In this document: one piece after another, positions 20,101 through 26,172 of the stretch
Position numbering within the stretch: the first letter of the stretch is position 1
Layout: each line of letters opens with the position of its first letter
Virus record (IMG/VR): IMGVR_UViG_3300048672_000107
Coordinates: 1-26,172 of that record
Source of the DNA: a virus
Length of the DNA stretch: 26,172 nucleotides
Direction: 5' to 3' (one strand)
The notes under the pieces: model-generated
Seen by the model: the letters and a program-made list of their open reading frames with translations, nothing else
Database searches by the model: none
What the model was told of the DNA's origin: nothing
Position numbers and translations under genes: made by a program

Positions 20101-20263
20101 TGCTACTCATGTAACAATGAGCCCGAATCTAATCATCCAGGGCTCTGTAACAGGACAGACAGAATTAGAAAATATGTTCGATCAGTTTGCACAAGCAATG
20201 GCACAAGAGACTCAGAACTTTGTTATTAGTCAACGTGGTCAGAATGGAATTTTAGCGAGGTAA
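17174..20263 (+). CDS. Tape measure protein
   Basis: 1029 residues from ATG 17174, AGGAAG upstream. It sets tail length and is carried inside the tube. Residues about 80-210 match the tape-measure N-terminal domain: AYERLETVLGTVTGSITNA, then LKDVSQATPFSINQLGDAYI and LNRLAERGIPVYDILAKRIG. Strongly hydrophobic, probably membrane-active segments lie near 305-390 (SIATILIFIGTLRTITTVI, ITAITGSFAALVAG) and 410-445 (LALAGVLNPIGATITAIVG). Long charged coiled-coil stretches cover about 540-900. The C-terminus (GGPVDAGKSYLVGEKRPEVF) is the conserved tape-measure ending. At about 0.15 nm per residue the tail would be near 150 nm. The large minus-strand frame inside it is a shadow. Confidence 0.96.
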   Translation: MTKEVFQLEVQVNTNPALTGLSALDKKLKDVKDSADKIGKGNPLGGLNTSVKTLTASFAGLGSILGGLAIGKVATEAITAMVAYERLETVLGTVTGSITNAADAMKLLKDVSQATPFSINQLGDAYIKLKSSGIEPTAEKLKLFSDIASVTTDKVGALTAITDLYARTTAGGLGLEELNRLAERGIPVYDILAKRIGVNRLEISELGKSAQGSAIIIRQLEAGLKESFSGASAKNINTLGGQFDIFQKNLENLATTAGKSGATAGLTDLTKTINELTVAMQPIAALVGRGVGDVLSGLTTVIKEFTTNTLKSIATILIFIGTLRTITTVIDLFSLHLAVVGIKMGILSSTIPLLTSNANKLTLAVVGTVSILRTFITAITGSFAALVAGNIGQVVQLFRALGAALLASPITGFVVRMLALAGVLNPIGATITAIVGTLFLFRNSVIEVGGSTASVAEILWYAFKRIGDAIVWPFEQIGKLVSKLGELIMMVPGAAAAADALGKAWEIAGKAASSAWEWTKEVTVGGIIKNIDAERSAEQSAKSRAEFRKSESEDAEKIRSATEDTAAADRKAAEDLKTGRAATLIKILDSLRQESSLLGKTKQDAEQLTKEYELQNSIKQKLLTSNPTISPADLESKSKLTGDEKASIAREISKKYQQESIALMSVMNTANNLEISLLSKSNNERDRAVKLEEIRLQLGMKSADWSKVKAGYEAEILRLQEAQITESLNKNLEGIAKETEYLKLGNDEREKRIALDKAAADAGFKDAAELSKKRPQAASLISDAVGIKNQTVIDVAGQAQIRDLKEESALLAITNDLDRERAKKKNDIYKAIDPEGRGKKINEMQRNEIEALLNTIEAQEKLLEVNKKIDDAFATLGDAASNWALGTEGAIKRVRLALLQLATLAAFKYFAGGMPTGAAGSFLTGVLGGLSGARAEGGPVDAGKSYLVGEKRPEVFVPTTNGYIVPNTAMMNTSTGATHVTMSPNLIIQGSVTGQTELENMFDQFAQAMAQETQNFVISQRGQNGILAR

Positions 20264-20265
20264 TT

Positions 20266-20619
20266 ATGGCAGTTACATATCCGACAATTATATACGGGCA
20301 AGGAAGCAGAATAGAAACTGCTCCACGTCTAATCGAAACAGGCTACGGCGATGGCTATCAGCAAGTTATTCCAGATGGTATTAACTACCTACCACGTAGC
20401 GGAAACTTAGAGCATCCGTTGATTGATAATGCTACAGCAGCAACCTTACTTGCTTTTCTAAGAGCAAATAGTGGTGGACAAATTGTTGCTATTAAAAATA
20501 TGATGGAAGATCCAACAGGTGCTACAACACTCAATGTAAGAATTAAGAGTTGGTCTAAGCAACAAGACGGTATTACAAATACCTATAATGTGAATTTTGT
20601 AGAGGCGTTTGGATCATAA
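20266..20619 (+). CDS. Minor tail protein, gpM-like
   Basis: 117 residues from ATG 20266, GAGG upstream, 2 bases after the tape-measure stop. The sequence RLIETGYGDGYQQVIPDGIN at residues 21-40 and the later LLAFLRANSGGQIVAIKNM, with a final beta part (YNVNFVEAFG), match the lambda gpM / Phage_min_tail family, a tail-tip ring protein at the distal end of the tube. The next gene starts at its stop (TAATG). Confidence 0.9.
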   Translation: MAVTYPTIIYGQGSRIETAPRLIETGYGDGYQQVIPDGINYLPRSGNLEHPLIDNATAATLLAFLRANSGGQIVAIKNMMEDPTGATTLNVRIKSWSKQQDGITNTYNVNFVEAFGS

Positions 20620-21416
20620 TGGCAACACAACAATATCAATTAACGGTTGATCAATTAACAACCTTAATGACTATAGATTTCTCTACATGCGTGGGATTTA
20701 CTCCGACTGGTACAACTTTTCTTAGATGGACTGCATATAGAAATGGCTCTAATTCAGTTTTCTATGATGGTAATGAATACAAGTATGTGGGTTTTGAAGC
20801 ACAAGGTTTCCGTAGTGAACTAAATGGCAAAGTACCATCTCCATCAATAACTTTTGATAAGGCAAGTTTATTTAATCGTAGTTCATATATGGCACTGTGG
20901 GATCAATACATAGCCCAGACAGGTGAAGATTACTTTGATTGGCGTGGTGCTAAGGTTCAGATATTTAGAACAATCAATTTAGATACTGCACAGCAACTAA
21001 ACATGCAAGAGTATGTAGTTTCTCAAGTTAATAAGGTTACTTCATCAACCATCGAAGTACAATTAAGTATTGGTTTGGGAATAGATAGATTAAGTTCTCA
21101 ATCTATTCAAGCTTTATCCACAAATCGTTGCTCACGTAAGTATCGTACTTGGAACGGATCTAGTTTTGATTATACAAATGAAGATGCTGGTGGTTGCCCG
21201 TATGGCAATCCTACAACGGTAAGTAATTGGACAGCAGTACCAAGTTTCGGTCTAAAGTATTACACAAATATGGATGCCGCACTTGCAGATGCAAATAAGA
21301 ATTTAGACAAGTGCAGTTATTCAGTAAAGGGTTGTTCTCTTAGATTCGACCCAGCAAATAACGGTCTTGCATTACCATTCAAAGGCTTATACGCCGCTAC
21401 TAAAACAGGACAATAA
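20619..21416 (+). CDS. Minor tail protein, gpL-like, with probable Fe-S cluster
   Basis: 265 residues starting at the overlap TAATG at 20619. It contains an N-terminal domain of gpL type (LNGKVPSPSITFDKASLFN) and a C-terminal part with cysteines in NRCSRKYR (near 170), GGCPYG (near 192) and the pair DKCSYSVKGCSLRF (near 232 and 239). In lambda gpL the C-terminal domain holds four cysteines in this order that bind a [4Fe-4S] cluster, so the same is inferred here. It acts at the tail tip, between gpM-like ring and gpJ-like hub. Its stop overlaps the gpJ-like start. Confidence 0.88.
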   Translation: MATQQYQLTVDQLTTLMTIDFSTCVGFTPTGTTFLRWTAYRNGSNSVFYDGNEYKYVGFEAQGFRSELNGKVPSPSITFDKASLFNRSSYMALWDQYIAQTGEDYFDWRGAKVQIFRTINLDTAQQLNMQEYVVSQVNKVTSSTIEVQLSIGLGIDRLSSQSIQALSTNRCSRKYRTWNGSSFDYTNEDAGGCPYGNPTTVSNWTAVPSFGLKYYTNMDAALADANKNLDKCSYSVKGCSLRFDPANNGLALPFKGLYAATKTGQ

Positions 21417-24400
21417 TGGCAAATATTCAAAAATCAGTTTCAAGTGCTTTTGCCAATACACGCGATGCTCGCATAGATTATCATGTTGTAGAAAAAGGAT
21501 CAGCAAGTCTTATCACAGGCATCTATGATCAAACAGATCCATTTACACAGGGATTCTATCGTAAGCCAGATATCACTGAAGTTGGCAGTTCAGCTAAGGC
21601 TGGATTGATATACGGCGAAGTTATGATCACGCCTTATGTAAGAGACGTAGGTGTAGAGAGTTCCGTAAATGATGCAGCAAGTATCTTAAAGACCTATCGC
21701 TTCATTACAGGTGAAGGCCAGAACTCAGGTATCCCAGTTGGGCCAAATGGTTCTCCTTTAGAAAATGTTTATATCCGTGATGCAAATGGTATTCCACAAC
21801 CAGTTGTTGACTCAGCAGGTAAACCATCTATGGGTAATATTGTTCTAGCAAGTGCTTTAGGTGCTGCTATTACTTCTGCTCCAAAGATATGGGATGCTAT
21901 TAAAGGTACATCTACTGCTAAGACACCTAATGTGGATCCAGTAACAGGAAAGACAATTCCATCGGCTACAGAACAGGCTGCAACGAAGGCGGCTGCACAA
22001 ATCCCCTTGGGCAAACTTACTGACGTAAATGATAGCGAAAAAGGCGATAATTACGTGCTTACTTACGATGCTAAGAGCAGTATGTGGGTTGCGAAACCAA
22101 TTAATACTGCGTTCAGTAATGCAATAGGCCCGACTACTGTTACAGGCGGTAGCGGAGGCGCAGGCGGAGCAGGCGGTAATGGCGGAGCAGGCGGTAAGGG
22201 TGGTGATGGCGGTAGTGCAGGCGGTACAGTTCCGGAACCTACTACTTGCTATCCATCAACAAGTTTTGTTGAATATCCACATCCAGCACCTCCACAGAAA
22301 TCTAAGTATGGCATGATTCGTTTACCTACTTTAACTAATACTGCGAATAACGAATATACTCAACAAATTAATGTGCTAGGTACAAACGGTCTAGAATTAC
22401 ATTTCTTTAACAACGGATGTGGTAAGAAGGCCATTTGGTCAGTGGCAGCAGGTGATACTGTTTCGTGCCCACCAGGTGGTGCAGTTGATTGCTTTATTGA
22501 TCCTAATAAAGCAACTGTAGAAAAGCCAGCTACCGCAGGATCATCGGTGATCTATTATGAAGCTGCTACTGCTTCTATTAAAATCTGTCTAACTGCAAAT
22601 ATTTGCGGTGCTGAATATCTAATCTATAGCGCAACAGTTAATGAAACTGCCTTAAGCAAAACAAGTTATACATTTACGGCTCCTATTATCTATTGGGCTG
22701 ATACTAAGATTGCTGCTTTATTAGCAAAGTATCCAGGCCAGGTATGGAATACCGCTAATCCAAATGTTAAACTCTATTTGTCCCGTACAGATGTGGAAGG
22801 AAGCGAATATGATCTATACTTTGAAGGCTATAAGCGTCTAATTGGAGATACTTATTATAAGGGTGTTACCCCACCTATTACTTCTATCCCAGGGACAAAT
22901 ACCCCACAACCACATCCTGTTGTAGTAAAAGCAGATGATGGCAAATTTCCTGATAATATCCCAGGTGGCGGCGGTATGGGTGCACCTAGTTGCCCAGAAC
23001 CAGCAGTTATCCCAGGAACTTTACCTACAGCAGGTGAGCCAGGAACACCAGGTACTAGCGGCGGAGCAGGCGGAACAGCAACACCAGGCTCAACCGGTAC
23101 TATCGATGTGGCACCAGCGCCTAGTTTACCGAGCATAGAAATTTATAGCCCATGCGCTCGTCAATACGGCACACAAACAAGCCCACCGGCTTTCGATTCT
23201 GTACAGTTACCTGCCCTACTATTAGATTCAGGTATTGCTGACCCTACAGTAGATGTGTTCTATGAAGTTCAAGTCGGCTTAGGTACTTTTGCTCTAAGCG
23301 GTTCTATTCCAGGAACAGTTACAGCTACTTTCGGAAGTCAGACAATGGGTCTAGTTGGGCCACAAGCAGACGTGATGACTGCATCTAGTTTCATTAAGCT
23401 ATTCCCTGATAATAGTAGCCAAGGCGATATTCACTACACGATTACTATTACAAACTCCGAAGGTTCTAATGCAGGTGATGCTTGTTTATTAGTTCCTAGT
23501 CAGATTGTTATTAGTGAAAGCCAATCGTCTGTTGCTAAGGTTTGTATCGATGCTTCATCTACAGGCGGTACAGGTAAGGTAATGGTTACTTTCGATAATA
23601 AGACAAGAGATCTTACTAGCGGGTATGTGGCATATAATACTAACCCGACTATCACAGCGGCAGCAATGGCATCGAATATCAATGCAAATATTGCTTTTGC
23701 TAATGCTTATACACCAGGTAGTACCAACTGGTTACCACTATTTGTTGCTACTGCAAGTGGTGATACTGTAACAATTACAGCACCAGCAAGTCGCGGTGCA
23801 GAGTTTAACGGCATAGAACTTTCTACAGCAGTAACCTCCGGGTTTGTATTTGGTAACTGCGTTGGTACATTCTTGGGTGGTGTAACAAAAACAATTACTG
23901 ACTTCCTAAAAGTTAATCCTAAGTGGTCTGCACTTGCTGATATTCTTTACGGAATTGCTGGTAATGTATTAGGTGCAGTTGCATTGAATATGATTATGGG
24001 CGATGTGGGCGAAGAACAATTAAGTGTTCCAGCCGATTTAGCAGTTGATGTGGTATTCTTATATCGTGGTAGAGTAATATCAGTCCCTACTGAATATAAT
24101 GCTACAGCAAGAACAGGTCACCCAACCAGTTATGCTACTTGGGGTGGTACATGGAAGAAAGAATGGACACAAAATCCTGCGTGGATTGTCTATGACTTCA
24201 TCACTAATAAGAAATATGGGTTAGGTAATGAAATTAATTTAACTTCTGCCCAACTGCAATCTCTATTAGAAGATCTATTCTTAATCGGGCACTACTGCGA
24301 TGAATTAGTTACAACTAATGGAGTAACTGGTGTTCGTTTCTCTACTAATACAGTTATTATGGATGGTACTAAGTTACAGATCTTACAACAATTATGCTCT

Positions 24401-25132
24401 GTGTTCTTTGGTTCGGTTGTATTCCATAATGGTGGTATTCGTATCGCCTATGATAGATTGAATACAACTACAAAACTATTAGTTAATCAAGCTAATGCAG
24501 GTAGTTTCGATAAGACACTAAGTTCTAGTAAGAATTTTATTAATAAAGTTAGATTGTCTTATATCGAACCTGCTAATTTCTATACAGAAGAAGTTGTGAT
24601 TGCAGAAGATACAGTCGCAGTAGCAACCTATGGAGAGCGAGTTGCTGATATGATTAGTTTCGGCTGTACAGATGTGAATCAAGCAATGCGTTATGCAGAG
24701 TGGATTCTAAATACAGAAATAGAAAATAGCATAAGTATTTCTTATACTGGCGGTCTAGATCACTATAACTTATTGCCAGGTGATTTAGTTGAGTTCTATG
24801 ATAGCAACGAAAGAAATATTCGTAGAGCAGGTCGTATTGTTAGTCAAACAGGCGTCTATGTGATACTAGATACACCTATTGCTTCAGTTACTGGTGATTA
24901 CTTCAGTCTTACTTTAGCTAATGGAGCAATTCACCAAACTACGATTGCTGCTATTAGTGGAACGAATGTAACTTTAACTGCTGCGCCACCAAGTGCTGCT
25001 AATCCAAATGCAACATTCATTTCTGCAAGTGCTTCATTGGGTCGTAGATATTATAAGGTTATCAAAGTCGATGAAACTTCTAATAGCAAGTTCAACATCA
25101 CATTGCAGCTTTACTCGACAGATAAATATTGA
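21416..25132 (+). CDS. Tail tip / central fibre protein, gpJ-like, with glycine-rich insertions
   Basis: 1238 residues from ATG 21416 (TAATG overlap). Residues about 865-1238 carry the gpJ-type core: VFLYRGRVISVPTEYNATA, then AWIVYDFITNKKYGLGNEI and later LLPGDLVEFYDSNERNIRRA with RRYYKVIKVDE. This part should form the tip hub and bind or approach the receptor. The N-terminal 200 residues are divergent. LTDVNDSEKGDNYVLTYDAK (about 202-221) resembles a short tail-fibre motif. Collagen-like Gly-rich tracts lie near 242-269 (GGAGGAGGNGG) and 528-562 (GEPGTPGTSGG). Domain order is unusual: more than 800 residues precede the conserved core. The gpK and gpI-like genes that separate L and J in lambda are absent. 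Confidence 0.85.
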   Translation: MANIQKSVSSAFANTRDARIDYHVVEKGSASLITGIYDQTDPFTQGFYRKPDITEVGSSAKAGLIYGEVMITPYVRDVGVESSVNDAASILKTYRFITGEGQNSGIPVGPNGSPLENVYIRDANGIPQPVVDSAGKPSMGNIVLASALGAAITSAPKIWDAIKGTSTAKTPNVDPVTGKTIPSATEQAATKAAAQIPLGKLTDVNDSEKGDNYVLTYDAKSSMWVAKPINTAFSNAIGPTTVTGGSGGAGGAGGNGGAGGKGGDGGSAGGTVPEPTTCYPSTSFVEYPHPAPPQKSKYGMIRLPTLTNTANNEYTQQINVLGTNGLELHFFNNGCGKKAIWSVAAGDTVSCPPGGAVDCFIDPNKATVEKPATAGSSVIYYEAATASIKICLTANICGAEYLIYSATVNETALSKTSYTFTAPIIYWADTKIAALLAKYPGQVWNTANPNVKLYLSRTDVEGSEYDLYFEGYKRLIGDTYYKGVTPPITSIPGTNTPQPHPVVVKADDGKFPDNIPGGGGMGAPSCPEPAVIPGTLPTAGEPGTPGTSGGAGGTATPGSTGTIDVAPAPSLPSIEIYSPCARQYGTQTSPPAFDSVQLPALLLDSGIADPTVDVFYEVQVGLGTFALSGSIPGTVTATFGSQTMGLVGPQADVMTASSFIKLFPDNSSQGDIHYTITITNSEGSNAGDACLLVPSQIVISESQSSVAKVCIDASSTGGTGKVMVTFDNKTRDLTSGYVAYNTNPTITAAAMASNINANIAFANAYTPGSTNWLPLFVATASGDTVTITAPASRGAEFNGIELSTAVTSGFVFGNCVGTFLGGVTKTITDFLKVNPKWSALADILYGIAGNVLGAVALNMIMGDVGEEQLSVPADLAVDVVFLYRGRVISVPTEYNATARTGHPTSYATWGGTWKKEWTQNPAWIVYDFITNKKYGLGNEINLTSAQLQSLLEDLFLIGHYCDELVTTNGVTGVRFSTNTVIMDGTKLQILQQLCSVFFGSVVFHNGGIRIAYDRLNTTTKLLVNQANAGSFDKTLSSSKNFINKVRLSYIEPANFYTEEVVIAEDTVAVATYGERVADMISFGCTDVNQAMRYAEWILNTEIENSISISYTGGLDHYNLLPGDLVEFYDSNERNIRRAGRIVSQTGVYVILDTPIASVTGDYFSLTLANGAIHQTTIAAISGTNVTLTAAPPSAANPNATFISASASLGRRYYKVIKVDETSNSKFNITLQLYSTDKY
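25121..25128 (+). promoter_or_regulatory. GATAAATA element, copy 9 (distal tail gene)
   Basis: Inside the last codons of the gpJ-like gene (Asp-Lys-Tyr-stop), 17 bases before the next ATG. If functional, the coding sequence of the gpJ C-terminus is constrained to carry a promoter. Confidence 0.55.
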
Positions 25133-25145
25133 ATAACGGAGTCCT

Positions 25146-26172
25146 ATGGCAATAACTAGAACAATAAATTATACGCAAAATGTCCCAATCACAATGGGGT
25201 TCAGTAATATTGTCACCTCCAGTTCGGCTGCATCGGTCTATATCGATTTTAATAATGCAGGTGGTGACAATAAGATGGGTTCCATCTATGTGGACGAAAC
25301 TGCAGGTGTCTCTGTATCCTATATTGGTTTGAGTACTGACCCAGCGGTATTTGCTGGTATTAACTTAACTGGTACTCAAGCAGCATTGAATACTTGCCTA
25401 AATACAGCAGTATTCCAAAACCATTACTATGAAGCAGAAACTGTTGTACAAGATCTTCTATCACAAGACAGAATCTTACCAAGTGACAAGCACGGCGAAT
25501 TGCAAATACAGATTGCACCTGATTGCGTGCATGGATTAAGTGTTGGTGACTATTGCAGATTCACTGGGTCAAGTAGATTTCTAGTTACTAAGATTGACTC
25601 GACAAATAGCGCAATTCGTATTTGGTTGGCAAGTCGCGGTGATTATGCAAACAGCGATTTGTACTATTCATCTGCTTATAGATTACCAGCAATTGGTACT
25701 TACTTACAAACAACTGGAAGCGTAGATATTACACCAGTTATCGATGTGTCCTATAATAACCCGCATGGTAACTTTGATGTCGTATTGACAGTAAAAGATA
25801 CAGCAGGTGCTACTTTAGATAGCGGAACACTTACTTTTGTAGGTAGTTTCTTTATTGCTGAACCTACATTTACTACTCAGCCGTCAGCGGCACTTTCATT
25901 ACCTACACCAGAAACAACCTATCAGTTCGATCTAGGTGCACGGATTGCTCAAGCAGATAATAACTATCAATCAATACAATTATTAATGAAGTTGTATGAG
26001 AATGATCCTGGTTATTTAGGAGTTACCTCATATTCAGCATTACCCGGTTATCCAAGTGGCGGAACAGCAGATCAGCAGTTGCAGTTTATTGGTGATGCGA
26101 TAAATGCTAAAGCAAAAATGTCCACACCGGTATACATAAGCGATAACTCATTAGGTCAGTTTGGTAATGTAC
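25146..26172 (+). CDS. Probable tail-tip or fibre protein, 3' end outside the window
   Basis: An open frame of 342 codons runs from ATG 25146 (GGAG at 25138-25141) to the end of the window without a stop. It begins MAITRTINYTQNVPITMGFS. The composition (Thr, Ser, Gly, Asn, Ala rich, few charged residues, strand-rich) is typical of phage tail fibre or tip-adjacent structural proteins. It contains ELQIQIAPDCVHGLSVGDYC near 118-137 and DVVLTVKDTAGATLDSGTLTF near 217-238, the latter resembling an immunoglobulin-like or carbohydrate-binding strand pair. No enzyme motif was found. Position after gpJ suggests a side-fibre or receptor-contact protein. Family unknown. Confidence 0.75.
   Translation, partial: MAITRTINYTQNVPITMGFSNIVTSSSAASVYIDFNNAGGDNKMGSIYVDETAGVSVSYIGLSTDPAVFAGINLTGTQAALNTCLNTAVFQNHYYEAETVVQDLLSQDRILPSDKHGELQIQIAPDCVHGLSVGDYCRFTGSSRFLVTKIDSTNSAIRIWLASRGDYANSDLYYSSAYRLPAIGTYLQTTGSVDITPVIDVSYNNPHGNFDVVLTVKDTAGATLDSGTLTFVGSFFIAEPTFTTQPSAALSLPTPETTYQFDLGARIAQADNNYQSIQLLMKLYENDPGYLGVTSYSALPGYPSGGTADQQLQFIGDAINAKAKMSTPVYISDNSLGQFGNV

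Noticed and set aside
22144-22230. Gly-rich repeats in the gpJ-like gene as a CRISPR or DNA repeat element
   Set aside because: They are in-frame GGC/GGT-rich codons encoding a collagen-like tract; spacing is not CRISPR-like.
1-26172. tRNA genes, CRISPR arrays, retroelement (DGR) signals, integrase and attachment site
   Set aside because: I found no cloverleaf-compatible tRNA ends, spacer-repeat arrays, reverse transcriptase frame or integrase motif by eye. A tRNAscan or profile search could still reveal something missed.

Overview
This window is part of the genome of a long-tailed, lambda-like (siphovirus) double-stranded DNA bacteriophage, estimated by eye at roughly 40% G+C. The evidence is a continuous, canonically ordered virion module from 8.6 to 26.2 kb. 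It runs: small and large terminase, DUF4055-type portal, scaffold-like protein, HK97-fold capsid, connector and tail-completion genes, tail tube, frameshifted tail-assembly chaperone, tape measure, then gpM-, gpL- and gpJ-like tip proteins. A Gram-negative host is suggested by a small lipobox protein, sigma70-type promoters, Shine-Dalgarno sites and the lambda-type tail tip. No integrase, lysogeny repressor or lysis gene is visible here; such genes may lie outside the window.

Layout. 0-1.1 kb: three minus-strand genes with sigma70-type promoters (a P-loop protein cut by the window edge, a zinc-knuckle/charged-helix protein, and a small TPxGxF-domain protein). 1.1-4.6 kb: a plus-strand GIY-YIG nuclease, then a structured leader RNA ending in a terminator, then a replication operon (small acidic protein, AEP-type primase with a PriCT-like tail, SF3/D5-like helicase). 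4.6-4.9 kb: noncoding, with a terminator, direct repeats and hairpins; an origin candidate. 4.9-7.3 kb: small accessory genes, most behind their own near-consensus sigma70 promoter whose 17-bp spacer is, or lies inside, a stem-loop. 7.3-8.6 kb: AT-rich noncoding DNA with repeats (possible packaging or regulatory site) and three small genes. 8.6-26.2 kb: the virion module, all on the plus strand with tight or overlapping gene junctions.

Regulation is the most striking part. The octamer GATAAATA, which matches the T4-type late promoter (TATAAATA; NATAAATA in T4-like cyanophages), occurs nine times on the plus strand. Every copy lies in an intergenic gap or over a stop codon: ahead of the GIY-YIG gene, the replication operon, the terminase, scaffold, connector, tail-tube and chaperone genes, and the gene after gpJ, plus one copy at the end of the gene at 8246. 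The minus-strand genes and the 4.9-7.3 kb accessory genes instead use sigma70-like promoters. I infer two transcription classes: host-polymerase early genes, and a phage-specified middle/late class using a -10-like element only. Terminators often sit immediately before, or inside, these promoters, so genes behave as terminator-promoter-gene cassettes. The leader ahead of the primase operon can form three mutually exclusive stems with the logic of an attenuator.
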